A DNA stretch of 52,320 nucleotides from an uncultured Pseudomonas sp. (GCF_946885955.1 NZ_CAMPHI010000040.1:1-52320), one strand, 5' to 3'. Shown: positions 9,760 to 17,857, counted from the stretch's first letter. The notes: generated by a model from the letters alone, not told the origin. Numbers and translations: made by a program.

Positions 9760-9789
9760 GTAGGGTGGATGACGCTTTTTTCATCCACC
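9760..9789. terminator. Hairpin GGGTGGATGA / TCATCCACC with T-run in the loop
   Basis: A 9-10 bp stem (GGTGGATGA at 9764-9772 with TCATCCACC at 9781-9789) around a CGCTTTTT loop. It resembles a common pseudomonad intergenic repeat. It may act as a terminator for the pump operon, but the T-run is inside the loop rather than after the stem. Confidence 0.5.
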
Positions 9790-9862
9790 ATCGCAATTGC
9801 TGAATGGCTGACGCGTCAGCTATGGCCGGATGGGTGGAGCAGGGCGATGCCCGGGCGGCCAT

Positions 9863-9927
9863 GATGGGTTACGCCGCCCGGCAATGTGGCTTTCTCATAC
9901 ATTGCGTGGGCGGCTAACCCATCCTAC
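9863..9927. repeat. Palindromic repeat, family B (GATGGGTTACGCC / GGCTAACCCATCCTAC)
   Basis: The left arm GATGGGTTACGCCGCC pairs with the right arm GGCGGCTAACCCATC, with about 26 bases between. The same two arms recur at 51466-51538 and 51626-51700. The element sits just past the stop of the minus-strand oxidoreductase gene. Confidence 0.8.
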
Positions 9928-9941
9928 GGTCTTGGTGTGGC

Positions 9942-10949
9942 TCAGCTGACCTTTAGCACCAACTTGCCGAAATTCTCGCCACTGAACAGCTTGAGCAGGG
10001 TTTCCGGGAAGGTTTGCAGGCCGGGCACTATGTCTTCCTTGGATTTCAGCTTGCCACTGGCCAGCCAGCCGCCCATTTCCTGCGCCGCTTCGGCGAAGCG
10101 CGGGGCGTAGGTCATCACCACCATGCCTTCCATACGTGCGCTGTTGACCAGCAATTGCAGGTAGTTGGCCGGGCCTTTGACCGCTTCCTTGTTGTTGTAT
10201 TGGCTGATCGCGCCGCAGATCACCACGCGCGCCTTGAAGGCCAGGCGAGTGAGCACCGCGTCGAGGATGTCGCCGCCGACGTTGTCGAAATACACAACCA
10301 CGCCTTTCGGACACACCCGTTTCAAGGCCGCATGCAGGTCTTCGTTCTTGGAGTCGATGGCGCCATCGAAGCCCAGTTCGTCGACCAGGAACTTGCACTT
10401 GTCCGCGCCGCCGGCGATGCCGACCACGCGGCAGCCTTTGATCTTGGCGATCTGCCCGGCGATGCTGCCGACCGCGCCAGCCGCGCCGGAGATCACCACG
10501 GTTTCGCCAGCCTTGGGCGCGCCGACGTCGAGCAGGGCGAAGTAGGCGGTCATCCCGGTCATGCCCAGCGCCGACAGGTACATCGGCAGCGGCGCGCGCT
10601 TGGGGTCGACCTTGTAGAAGCCCTTCGGCTCGCCGAGGAAGTAGTCCTGCACGCCGAGTGCGCCGTTGACGAAATCGCCGACCGCATAATCCGGGTGCTG
10701 CGAGGCGATCACTTCGCCAACCCCGAGGGCGCGCATCACTTCGCCGATGCCGACTGGTGGGATATAGGACTTGGCGTCGTTCATCCAGCCACGCATGGCC
10801 GGGTCGAGCGACAGGTAGGCGTTCTTCACCAGGATCTGCCCCTGGGCCGGTTCGCCCAGCGGGGTTTCCACATAATTGAAGGTTTCGCGGCTGGGCAGGC
10901 CGACCGGGCGTTGGGCGAGCAGGAATTGACGGTTGAGCGGCATATTCAT
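9942..10949 (-). CDS. NADP-dependent oxidoreductase, CurA/YncB type (MDR superfamily)
   Basis: 335-aa zinc-independent medium-chain reductase. Family proteins reduce alpha,beta-unsaturated carbonyls such as curcumin or leukotriene-type enones with NADPH. The N-terminal segment (LAQRPVGLPSRETFNYVETP) and DPAMRGWMNDAKSY are diagnostic. The Rossmann motif is VVISGAAGAVGSIAGQIAK (about residues 150-168), followed by NVGGDILDAVL. No zinc ligands are seen. The start has two in-frame ATGs, at 10949 and 10943, and neither has a strong ribosome site, so the N-terminus is uncertain by two residues. It is transcribed divergently from the SDR gene at 11174. Confidence 0.9.
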   Translation of the reverse strand: MNMPLNRQFLLAQRPVGLPSRETFNYVETPLGEPAQGQILVKNAYLSLDPAMRGWMNDAKSYIPPVGIGEVMRALGVGEVIASQHPDYAVGDFVNGALGVQDYFLGEPKGFYKVDPKRAPLPMYLSALGMTGMTAYFALLDVGAPKAGETVVISGAAGAVGSIAGQIAKIKGCRVVGIAGGADKCKFLVDELGFDGAIDSKNEDLHAALKRVCPKGVVVYFDNVGGDILDAVLTRLAFKARVVICGAISQYNNKEAVKGPANYLQLLVNSARMEGMVVMTYAPRFAEAAQEMGGWLASGKLKSKEDIVPGLQTFPETLLKLFSGENFGKLVLKVS

Positions 10950-11173
10950 CGATGGGTACTCGGTAAGCGGAAACCCTGTTGATAGCCCTTAGCGGCTGGC
11001 CGGGCAAGCGCCGTGCTGCTGCGGAATGAGTGCCAATCGATTCGAGTGATGGCGGCCGCATGGGTTAATCATTAATTCGCATAAGTCCATCACCAGGCCG
11101 CTGATAGTGCTGCCGCATTCGCATCTGCCTGAATAGACTCATCGCAGACTTCTGCCCACTAGAGGATGCACGG

Positions 11174-11935
11174 ATGAGTTTTACTTTTTCTGGCCAGGTC
11201 GCCCTGGTAACTGGCGGCGCCGCCGGTATCGGCCGCGCCACTGCACAGGCGTTCGCGAATGAAGGCCTTAAAGTGGTGGTTTCCGATGTCGACGTGCAAG
11301 GTGGCGAAGGCACCGTCGAACTGATTCGCGCAGCCGGCGGCGATGCGATCTTCGTGCGCTGCGATGTGACCCGCGATGCCGAAGTCCAGGATCTCATGGC
11401 GCGTATCCTGACCGCTTACGGCCGCCTGGATTACGCCTTCAACAACGCCGGTATCGAGATCGAGAAGGGCAAGCTGGCCGACGGCAGCGAAGCCGAGTAC
11501 GACGCGATCATGGGCGTCAACGTCAAGGGCGTGTGGCTGTGCATGAAGCACCAGATCCCGCTGATTCTGGCCCAGGGCGGCGGCGCCATCGTCAATACCG
11601 CCTCGGTCGCCGGTTTGGGCGCGGCGCCGAAGATGAGCATCTACAGCGCCTCCAAGCACGCGGTGATCGGCCTGACCAAATCCGCCGCGGTGGAGTACGC
11701 GAAGAAGAAATTGCGGGTCAACGCGGTGTGCCCAGCGGTGATCGACACCGATATGTTCCGCCGCGCCTACGAGTCCGACCCGAAGAAGGGCGAGTTCGCC
11801 GCGGCCATGCACCCGGTTGGGCGCATCGGCAAGGTCGAGGAAATCGCCACCGCGGTGCTCTACCTGTGCTGCGACAACGCTGCTTTCACCACCGGCCATG
11901 CATTGGCGGTGGATGGCGGAGCGACCGCGATCTGA
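11174..11935 (+). CDS. SDR family oxidoreductase
   Basis: 253-aa classical short-chain dehydrogenase/reductase. It has the cofactor motif TGGAAGIG near residue 14, NNAG near residue 92, the catalytic Ser in NTASVAG, and the catalytic Tyr157-x3-Lys161 (YSASK). The C-terminal DGG at the end of the fold is typical of the glucose/7-alpha-hydroxysteroid dehydrogenase-like subgroup. The substrate cannot be told from sequence. An Asp after the second strand (VVVSDVD) suggests NAD rather than NADP. Ribosome site GAGG lies 8 bases before the ATG. A strong terminator follows. Confidence 0.92.
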   Translation: MSFTFSGQVALVTGGAAGIGRATAQAFANEGLKVVVSDVDVQGGEGTVELIRAAGGDAIFVRCDVTRDAEVQDLMARILTAYGRLDYAFNNAGIEIEKGKLADGSEAEYDAIMGVNVKGVWLCMKHQIPLILAQGGGAIVNTASVAGLGAAPKMSIYSASKHAVIGLTKSAAVEYAKKKLRVNAVCPAVIDTDMFRRAYESDPKKGEFAAAMHPVGRIGKVEEIATAVLYLCCDNAAFTTGHALAVDGGATAI

Positions 11936-11957
11936 TCAGGTTCGCGTGCTGCAAGTC

Positions 11958-11984
11958 AAAGGCGCCTATCCAGGCGCCTTTTTC
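11958..11984 (+). terminator. Intrinsic terminator after the SDR gene
   Basis: AAGGCGCCT (11959-11967) pairs with AGGCGCCTT (11972-11980) around ATCC and is followed by TTTTC. Confidence 0.9.
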
Positions 11985-12074
11985 GTTGCTGTACCCAGGG
12001 TGTCGCCAGGCGCGGACTGTTCCCCTCTCCATCGGGAGGGGCTAGGGGTGAGGGCGTTGGCGGGCTGCAATTTT

Positions 12075-12095
12075 CCCGGATTTCATCCGGGCTAC
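12075..12095. repeat. Palindromic repeat, family A (single right arm)
   Basis: CCCGGATTTCATCCGGGC then TAC, identical to the right arm at 9729-9750 except for the first base. No left arm is present here. Confidence 0.75.
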
Positions 12096-12109
12096 GGGAG
12101 CAGCTGGTC

Positions 12110-12147
12110 GTTCCCACGTGGACGGTTCGACGCCTCGATGTGGGAAC
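12110..12147. repeat. Inverted repeat GTTCCCAC / GTGGGAAC
   Basis: 8-bp perfect arms (12110-12117 and 12140-12147) around 22 bases, within a 550-bp stretch that is almost entirely palindromic repeat. Confidence 0.65.
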
Positions 12148-12165
12148 GGTCAAAGTCACCCAATG

Positions 12166-12236
12166 GTAGCTCGGGTTGAGCGCAGCGATACCCGGGTATC
12201 GGCGCCCTGGGTATCGCTGCGCTCAACCTAGGCTAC
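12166..12236. repeat. Palindromic repeat, family D (GAGCGCAGCGATACCC arms)
   Basis: The left arm GTAGCTCGGGTTGAGCGCAG continues CGATACCC and pairs with GGGTATCGCTGCGCTCAACC then TAGGCTAC on the right. The arms match over about 25 bases. Related GAGCGAAGCGATACCC arms occur at 51466 and 51626. Confidence 0.8.
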
Positions 12237-12304
12237 GTGCCGCGCGGGCGGTCGAATACACCGTTTGACCCAACCATGGTCGGCCAAAAAACTTGCGCAG
12301 TCCC

Positions 12305-12370
12305 GTAGCCCGGATGCAATCCGGGGAGCTGTTGGCGGGCGGTAATTTTCCCGGATTTCATCCGGGCTAC
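12305..12370. repeat. Palindromic repeat, family A (paired arms)
   Basis: Both arms of the element at 9683-9750 recur: GTAGCCCGGATGCAATCC then GGGG at 12305-12326 and CCCGGATTTCATCCGGGC then TAC at 12350-12370. Confidence 0.85.
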
Positions 12371-12407
12371 GATTCTCAGGCGCCTTTCATTATTGCGGCC
12401 AACGCTT

Positions 12408-12428
12408 CGCGGCTAAAGCCCCTCCCAC
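12408..12428. repeat. 21-bp repeat, family C (inverse copy at 48273)
   Basis: CGCGGCTAAAGCCCCTCCCA then C is the exact reverse complement of 48273-48293. It is a widespread type of pseudomonad intergenic repeat. Confidence 0.75.
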
Positions 12429-12491
12429 GGATTGGGTGGTAGGTTGGTGCTGAGCGCGGCGAAGCTCAACAAGGCGCGCCCGACACTCCAA

Positions 12492-13682
12492 TCAATCCTT
12501 GCCCCAATTCAGAATCGCCAGGGTCAGCATGCCCGCCACTATCCCCCAGAATGCCGAACCGACCGAGAACAGCGTCATGCCCGAGGCGGTTACCAGAAAG
12601 GTGATCAGCGCCGCCTCGCGTTCCTTGGCTTCGCTCATGGCCTGGGTCAGGCCGCCGATGATCGAGGCGAACAGCGCCAGGGCGGCGATGGACAGGATCA
12701 GTGCCTTGGGCAGAGCACCGAACAGGGCGGCGAGGGTAGCGCCAAATATCCCGGCGATGCCGTAGAACACTCCGCACCAGACCGCTGCGGTGTAGCGTTT
12801 TTGCGGGTCTTCATGGGCTTCGGGGCCGGCGCAGATCGCCGCGCTGATCGCCGCCATATGAATGCCGTGGGAGCCGAAGGGCGCCAGCAGCATCGAAGCC
12901 AGGCCGGTGGCGTTCAACAGCGGCGACGCCGGCACCTGATAGCCGTTGGCGCGCAGCACGGCCATGCCCGGCAGGTTCTGCGAAGCCATGGCAACGATAA
13001 ACAACGGAATGCCGATACTGATCGCCGCCGCGAAGGAAAAGCTCGGCGTGGTCCACTCCGGGACAGCCACTCGCAGCTCGAAATGCTCGAAGTTCAGCAG
13101 GCCGAATAACCCGGCCAGCACGCAGCCGACGATCAGCGCCGCGAGCACTGCATAGCGCGGCAGCAGGCGTTTGCCGAACAGATAGGCCAGTAGCATCGCC
13201 ACCACCAGTAGCGGTTGCTGCTCGGCGGCCACGCAAATTTCCAGACCGATCTTGAACAGCACCCCGGCCAGCAGCGCAGCCGCCAGCGAGCCGGGAATGC
13301 GCCGCATGATGCGGTCGAAAGTGCCGGTCAGGCCGATCAGAACGATCAGCCCCGAGGCGAGGATATAGGCGCCAATCGCTTCGCTGTAGGGCGCGCCGGG
13401 CAGGCTGGTGATCAGCAGCGCCGCACCGGGCGTCGACCAGGCGATCATCACCGGTGCGCGGTAACGCAGCGACAGGCCGATGCAGGTCACCGCCATGCCG
13501 ATCGACAGCGCCCAGATCCACGAGGAAATTTGCCCGCTGGAAAGCCCCGCGGCCTGGCCCGCCTGGAAGATCAGCACCAGCGAGCTGGTATAGCCGGTGA
13601 GCATGGCGATAAAACCGGCGACCACCGCGGAGGTCGAGGTGTCGGCCAGTGGGCGAAGGCGGGGTTGGGTCAATTCCTGCAT
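12492..13682 (-). CDS. benE: BenE-family benzoate/H+ symporter-like transporter
   Basis: 396-aa very hydrophobic protein with about eleven or twelve transmembrane segments. It has the BenE/YdcO family pattern: N-terminal STSAVVAGFIAMLTGYTSS, WSTPGAALLI, and GSHGIHMAAISAAICAG in the second half. Family members import benzoate with protons, though YdcO-type members have no proven substrate. No ben or cat genes are next to it; the pob/pca cluster lies 30 kb away. The ATG shares its A with the TGA of the LysE gene upstream (TGATG), so the two are translationally coupled. Benzoate as substrate is inference from the family. Confidence 0.82.
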   Translation of the reverse strand: MQELTQPRLRPLADTSTSAVVAGFIAMLTGYTSSLVLIFQAGQAAGLSSGQISSWIWALSIGMAVTCIGLSLRYRAPVMIAWSTPGAALLITSLPGAPYSEAIGAYILASGLIVLIGLTGTFDRIMRRIPGSLAAALLAGVLFKIGLEICVAAEQQPLLVVAMLLAYLFGKRLLPRYAVLAALIVGCVLAGLFGLLNFEHFELRVAVPEWTTPSFSFAAAISIGIPLFIVAMASQNLPGMAVLRANGYQVPASPLLNATGLASMLLAPFGSHGIHMAAISAAICAGPEAHEDPQKRYTAAVWCGVFYGIAGIFGATLAALFGALPKALILSIAALALFASIIGGLTQAMSEAKEREAALITFLVTASGMTLFSVGSAFWGIVAGMLTLAILNWGKD

Positions 13683-14290
13683 CAGAGCAATCCGCTATCC
13701 GTGACTATGGGGTAGAGCGAGGCCACCAGCAGCAGGGCCATGCCAATGTTGAAGTTGCGCAGCACCCGCGGATTTCCCAGCCAGTTGCGCAGCAGGCTGC
13801 CGGCCACTGTCCACAGGCCGACGCTAGGGCAGTTGACCAGGGCGAACAGCGCGGCGATCAGCAGCACATTGACCAGGAAGTTCTCCTGCGGCGTGTAGGT
13901 GGTGATGGCGCCAATGGCCATGACCCAGGCTTTGGGGTTGACCCACTGGAAAGCGGCCGCCTGGAGAAAGCTGAATGGCTTGCCGCGCTCGTTCGCCTGG
14001 TTGGGCGCGCCTGAATTGGCGATCTTCCAGGCCAGGTAAAGCAAATAGGCCGCGCCCAGATAACGTAGCACGCTGTAGAGCATCGGCAGTTGTTCGAACA
14101 ATTGCCCCAAGCCCAGGCCAACCGCCATCACCAACACCATAAAGCCCAGGCTGATACCGAGCATATGCGGCAGGCTGCGGCGCAGGCCGAAGTTCACCCC
14201 GGAGGCAAGCAGCATCATATTGTTCGGCCCCGGCGTCACCGAGGTGACAAAGGCAAAGGCGACAAAGGCGATCAGCAATTCGGTGGTCAT
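13682..14290 (-). CDS. LysE/RhtB family amino-acid exporter
   Basis: 202-aa inner-membrane protein with six hydrophobic segments. It has the LysE family start FVTSVTPGPNNMMLLASG, the GISLGFMVLV helix and the AAYLLYLAWKIAN segment. Homologues export lysine, homoserine, threonine or cysteine derivatives. The substrate is not predictable here. It is first in a two-gene unit with the BenE-like gene, sharing one base at the junction. Confidence 0.9.
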   Translation of the reverse strand: MTTELLIAFVAFAFVTSVTPGPNNMMLLASGVNFGLRRSLPHMLGISLGFMVLVMAVGLGLGQLFEQLPMLYSVLRYLGAAYLLYLAWKIANSGAPNQANERGKPFSFLQAAAFQWVNPKAWVMAIGAITTYTPQENFLVNVLLIAALFALVNCPSVGLWTVAGSLLRNWLGNPRVLRNFNIGMALLLVASLYPIVTDSGLL

Positions 14291-14443
14291 GGTCGGGCAC
14301 TCGGTGGCAGTGCTTGCACCTTAAGGCCAGCGCTGTCTGACGTCGCGGTACAGCCAGGCGCGCATCCAGCAATACAGTCGATTGGCGCCAGGTGCCTTAC
14401 GGAGTAGGCTCGCATCTGACTCGACAACCCGCAGGGATTCGCG

Positions 14444-15085
14444 ATGGATCAAGCCGATAACAACCCCTACGCCGCGCCCCAGGTCAGCCTGGTGGAAAAC
14501 GCCGAAGCGAAAAAACTCGATGGCTGGAGCCCTGGCCGCCTGCAAGTGCTCGGTTGCCTCAATCTGGTATCGGCATTCGGTTCGCTGGTGGCGTTGGGCT
14601 TGGCGCTAATGGCCGGTTTTCTCGGCGATGCCGCGCTGGAGACGCTTAGCGCTTGGCTCGGCCCGGCTCTGACGCTGCTGAGCAGCTACCTGATGCTCCA
14701 GCTGAAACTGTTCGCCGAGCAACGCTTCGCTGCCCGGCACCTGAGCAAATCGACCTGGGCGGTAGTGTGCTTGGGTTTGCTGGTGATGACGCTTGACCTT
14801 CTGTGGAAAGATGAGCTCGGCGAACTGGGCTGGCAGATGTTCGGCTATCTCGCGCTACTCGCCGTCTATGGTGTCCTGTTGGCCTGGTGGGGAGTGCGCT
14901 TGCGTCAGGTGCAGAATGTCTACCCCGCGTTTCGGCTGATGGCCTGGCTGGAGCTGATCGGGGGGCTGATGCTGGCCAGCGTGATTCTTCTGCTGCCGGC
15001 TATGTTGCCGCTGACCGGCGCGAGCATCGCCACGGCCTGGGTATTCTTTCAGGCGGCGGCCGAGCAAAAACGCCAGGGCGCATAA
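14444..15085 (+). CDS. Hypothetical membrane protein with NPYAAPQ N-terminus
   Basis: 213 aa with a short soluble N-terminus beginning MDQADNNPYAAPQVSLVE, then about five or six hydrophobic segments (roughly 34-60, 65-85, 102-120, 130-150, 165-200). The NPYAAP motif is a recurring N-terminal tag in uncharacterised bacterial membrane proteins. No function is assigned. Ribosome site AGGGA lies 8 bases before the ATG. It stands alone between a minus-strand transporter unit and the minus-strand marR gene. Confidence 0.8.
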   Translation: MDQADNNPYAAPQVSLVENAEAKKLDGWSPGRLQVLGCLNLVSAFGSLVALGLALMAGFLGDAALETLSAWLGPALTLLSSYLMLQLKLFAEQRFAARHLSKSTWAVVCLGLLVMTLDLLWKDELGELGWQMFGYLALLAVYGVLLAWWGVRLRQVQNVYPAFRLMAWLELIGGLMLASVILLLPAMLPLTGASIATAWVFFQAAAEQKRQGA

Positions 15086-15173
15086 GGTTCAGGCGCTCAA
15101 GGCGGCGACGCGGTTTGCCTTTCTCCCTAGCAGGAGGGCGGGATTAACCGGAGTGGGGCGAGAGTCACCTCCG

Positions 15174-15629
15174 TCACTCCTGTTCCATCGTTGCCTGGTG
15201 CGCATGTCCCAGTGCCTGGTTGACTCGCAGCCAGCCCTCGACCGCCGTTTCCCCGGCTTCGCCAAAGGCGCGTTGCAGCAGCTTGGCCTGCTCGCGGCGC
15301 AGCGCCAGTTCCAGTTTCGCGCCTTCGCGGGTCAGGCCCAACAGGCGTTTACGTTTGTCGTCCTCTGCCGCCAGGCTTTCCACAAGATCCATTTCCAGCA
15401 ACTGACGCAGCGGCATATTCAGGGCCTGCTTGCTCACGCCCAGGTAGCCGAGCAGTTGCTTCATGCTCAGGCCCGGGTACTTGCCGATAAAAAACAGAAT
15501 CCGATGGTGCACCCGCGACAGGCCGCGGCGCGCGAGCATTTCGTCGGCCTTGGCGGTAAACGCCTGGTAGCCGAAAAAGAACGCCTCCATGGCGGTTTGC
15601 TGAGTGCCGATATTTTGCAGATTGAACAT
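15174..15629 (-). CDS. MarR family transcriptional regulator
   Basis: 151-aa winged-helix regulator. The recognition region reads LSMKQLLGYLGVSKQALNMP and the wing DDKRKRLLGLTREG, both typical of MarR. I use the ATG at 15629 (MFNLQNIG); a TTG three codons upstream is also open. It is divergent from the aminotransferase gene, with 111 bases between the two starts. Two near-identical palindromes lie in that gap (15633-15649 and 15691-15707), so it probably represses itself and the aminotransferase/GST unit. The effector is unknown. Confidence 0.88.
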   Translation of the reverse strand: MFNLQNIGTQQTAMEAFFFGYQAFTAKADEMLARRGLSRVHHRILFFIGKYPGLSMKQLLGYLGVSKQALNMPLRQLLEMDLVESLAAEDDKRKRLLGLTREGAKLELALRREQAKLLQRAFGEAGETAVEGWLRVNQALGHAHQATMEQE

Positions 15630-15632
15630 TAA

Positions 15633-15649
15633 GGTCAAGCCTATTGACG
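15633..15649. promoter_or_regulatory. Candidate MarR operator 1
   Basis: GGTCAA-GCCTA-TTGACG followed by TATTT. It is a 17-bp imperfect palindrome lying 4 bases upstream of the marR start codon and closely matching operator 2. Binding here would block marR transcription. Confidence 0.6.
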
Positions 15650-15690
15650 TATTTGCCCTGGGTGTCGTAGCTTCGGCTACACAATATTTC

Positions 15691-15707
15691 GGTCAAGCAG
15701 TTTGACC
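15691..15707. promoter_or_regulatory. Candidate MarR operator 2
   Basis: GGTCAA-GCAGT-TTGACC followed by TATTT, perfect arms of 6. It is 58 bp centre to centre from operator 1 and 33 bases upstream of the aminotransferase ATG. The shared flank TATTT makes this more than a chance palindrome. Confidence 0.65.
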
Positions 15708-15740
15708 TATTTTCAATTGCCTTTGCCACTGGTGATCTGC

Positions 15741-16907
15741 ATGGCCTTCTCCGAACGCGTCTCCCGCCTGAAAAGCTCCTTGATCCGTGAAATCCTTGCC
15801 GCGGCGCAGCGTCCGGAGGTAATGTCCTTCGCCGGCGGTCTGCCCGCCGAGCCGATGCTGCCCAAGGTCGAGTGGGCGGATATGCCGGTGAGCATGGGCC
15901 AGTACGGCATGAGCGAGGGCGAGCCGGCATTGCGCGAAGCGATCGCCGCCGAAGCCCGTGCCCTGGGCGTGCCTTGCGAGGCAAGTCAGGTGTTGATCGT
16001 CAGCGGTTCGCAGCAGACCCTGGACCTGGCCAGCAAACTGTTTATCGACCCGGGCACCGAGGTGCTGCTCGAAGCGCCGACCTATCTGGCCGCGTTGCAA
16101 GCCTTCCAGCTGTTCGGCGCAGACTGCATCGCCGTGCCGCAAGAGGCCGATGGCCCGCAGATCGACGCCTTGCGCCAGCGTCTGGAAAACCACAAGCCGG
16201 CCTTCGCCTACCTGATCCCGACGTTCCAGAATCCTTCGGCGGTGCGTTACAGCGAGGCCAAGCGCGATGCCGTGGCGGCGCTGCTCGACGAGTTCGGCGT
16301 GACCCTGATCGAAGACGAACCCTACCGCGAGCTGGTGTTCGACGAGGGTGGCGCCACGCCTATCGTCAGCCGCTTGCGGAAGGCCAGCTGGATCTACACC
16401 GGCACCGTATCCAAGACCCTGCTACCGGGCCTGCGCGTCGGCTATCTGATCGCCACGCCAGATCTGTTTCCCTATCTGTTGCGCCTCAAGCAGTCGGCGG
16501 ATCTGCACACCAACCGCATCGGTCAGTGGCAGGCGCTGCAGTGGCTCGGTAGCGAGCAGTACCGCAATCACCTGGCCGAGCTGCGCGACTTCTACCGGGT
16601 TCGTCGCGATGCCATGCAAGCGGTGCTGCAGGAACAGTTCAGCGACCTGGCTAATTGGCAGATCCCTCAGGGCGGGCTGTTCTTCTGGCTGACCCTCAAG
16701 CAGCCGCTGGATACCCGCACGCTGCTGGCGCCAGCGCTGGCGCAGAACGTCGCCTTTATGCCGGGCGAGCCGTTCTTTATCGACCCCGACCAACACCCCG
16801 GGCATTTGCGGCTTAACTTCAGTCACGTCGCGCCGGAGCGTTTAGGTGAGGGCCTTAAGCGCCTGGCCGAGGTGATCCGTCAGGCACAGGCCGCAGAGGC
16901 AGCCTGA
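15741..16907 (+). CDS. PLP-dependent aminotransferase, class I/II (2-aminoadipate/LysN-like)
   Basis: 388-aa fold-type I PLP enzyme. The motifs in order are SGSQQTLDLASKLF, FQNPSAVRYS, the aspartate in LIEDEPYRELVF that binds the pyridine N, and the Schiff-base Lys225 in VSKTLLPGLRVGYL. The C-terminal Arg that binds the substrate carboxylate is in HLRLNFSH. The family includes alpha-aminoadipate and aromatic aminotransferases of the MocR-like catalytic type but without a DNA-binding domain. The start is the ATG at 15741; the ribosome site (GGTGAT) is modest. It is followed 41 bases later by a GST gene on the same strand and is likely controlled by the divergent MarR protein. Confidence 0.9.
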   Translation: MAFSERVSRLKSSLIREILAAAQRPEVMSFAGGLPAEPMLPKVEWADMPVSMGQYGMSEGEPALREAIAAEARALGVPCEASQVLIVSGSQQTLDLASKLFIDPGTEVLLEAPTYLAALQAFQLFGADCIAVPQEADGPQIDALRQRLENHKPAFAYLIPTFQNPSAVRYSEAKRDAVAALLDEFGVTLIEDEPYRELVFDEGGATPIVSRLRKASWIYTGTVSKTLLPGLRVGYLIATPDLFPYLLRLKQSADLHTNRIGQWQALQWLGSEQYRNHLAELRDFYRVRRDAMQAVLQEQFSDLANWQIPQGGLFFWLTLKQPLDTRTLLAPALAQNVAFMPGEPFFIDPDQHPGHLRLNFSHVAPERLGEGLKRLAEVIRQAQAAEAA

Positions 16908-16948
16908 TCGGCAGCACATACGAAAGAAAATCAGAGGAGGGCGGGGCG

Positions 16949-17551
16949 ATGTACAAGGTTTACGGCGATTACCGTTCGGGCAACTGCTACAAGGTCAAAC
17001 TGATGCTGCATCTGCTCGATGCGGCCTATGAATGGGTGCCGATCGATATCCTCAGGGGCGACACGCAGAAAGAGGCCTTCCTGGCCAAAAACCCCAACGG
17101 CAAGATCCCGGTGCTGGAGTTGGACGACGGCACCTGCCTGTGGGAATCCAACGCCATCCTCAATTTCCTCGCCGATGGCAGCGAGTTTCTGCCCAGCGAG
17201 CCGCGCCTGCGCACCCAGGTGTTGCAGTGGCAGTTCTTCGAGCAATACAGCCACGAGCCCTATGTCGCAGTGGCGCGTTTTATCCAGCTGTATCAAGGCT
17301 TGCCCGAGGAGCGTCGGGAAGAATATGAGGCCTGCCATATCCGCGGCCACAAGGCACTCAAGGTCATGGAGAAGCAACTGCAGCGCACGCCTTATCTGGT
17401 CGGCGATAATTATTCGATCGCCGATATCGCGCTCTATGCCTACACCCATGTGGCCGATGAAGGCGGCTTCGACCTCAGCGACTACCCGGCGATCCGCGCC
17501 TGGCTGGATCGCGTTGCCAGCCATCCGCAGCACGTGACCATGCTTGGTTGA
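16949..17551 (+). CDS. Glutathione S-transferase family protein
   Basis: 200-aa two-domain GST. The N-terminal thioredoxin fold has the conserved cis-Pro and glutathione gamma-Glu binding segments (NPNGKIPVLELDDG, then LWESNAI). The helical C-terminal domain ends with the N-capping motif YSIADIALYAYTH. Ser10 or Cys13 (YRSGNCYK) may be the activating residue, as in beta/nu-type bacterial enzymes. Strong ribosome site AGAGGAGGG. It probably forms an operon with the aminotransferase, which suggests a detoxification or peptide/aromatic-compound role under MarR control, but this is inference. Confidence 0.92.
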   Translation: MYKVYGDYRSGNCYKVKLMLHLLDAAYEWVPIDILRGDTQKEAFLAKNPNGKIPVLELDDGTCLWESNAILNFLADGSEFLPSEPRLRTQVLQWQFFEQYSHEPYVAVARFIQLYQGLPEERREEYEACHIRGHKALKVMEKQLQRTPYLVGDNYSIADIALYAYTHVADEGGFDLSDYPAIRAWLDRVASHPQHVTMLG

Positions 17552-17626
17552 ATAGAAACCCCAGGGTTTCGTCACTCGCAAAGCAATCCGGAAAGGCGAT
17601 TCCGGGTTGCGCCAGAGTCTGATCCG

Positions 17627-17690
17627 CAGTCCGGATGAAATCCGGGTAGGGCTCTCTGCAGTGCCATTTCCCCGGCTTTCATCCGGGCGA
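17627..17690. repeat. Palindromic repeat, family A (decayed)
   Basis: Arms CAGTCCGGATGAAATCCGGG and CCCCGGCTTTCATCCGGGC correspond to the family-A arms at 9683-9750 with several substitutions. Confidence 0.6.
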
Positions 17691-17705
17691 TAAAACGCGC
17701 TTTTG

Positions 17706-17733
17706 TAGGGCGGACATGGCGCAGCCTTGTCCG
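17706..17733. repeat. Hairpin GGGCGGACA / TTGTCCGCC
   Basis: The 8-bp arms GGCGGACA and TGTCCGCC lie around TGGCGCAGCCT and follow GTAG. This is a common pseudomonad intergenic element. Confidence 0.55.
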
Positions 17734-17857
17734 CCGCTGGCCTGCGGATGCCTGCCCGGGATACGGTCTTTCCGACCCGCTTTCTTCCTGAATTTCACCG
17801 CCACCAGATCGCCCCGAATCCCTCTCCCTTTCTTCGCTTTTCAGCCCGCTTGATGGT

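Noticed and set aside
7649..9862. 737-aa open frame on the minus strand
   Set aside because: It is the antisense shadow of the RND pump gene. Its composition (Gln/His/Arg-rich) is typical of high-GC shadows and it has no known domain.
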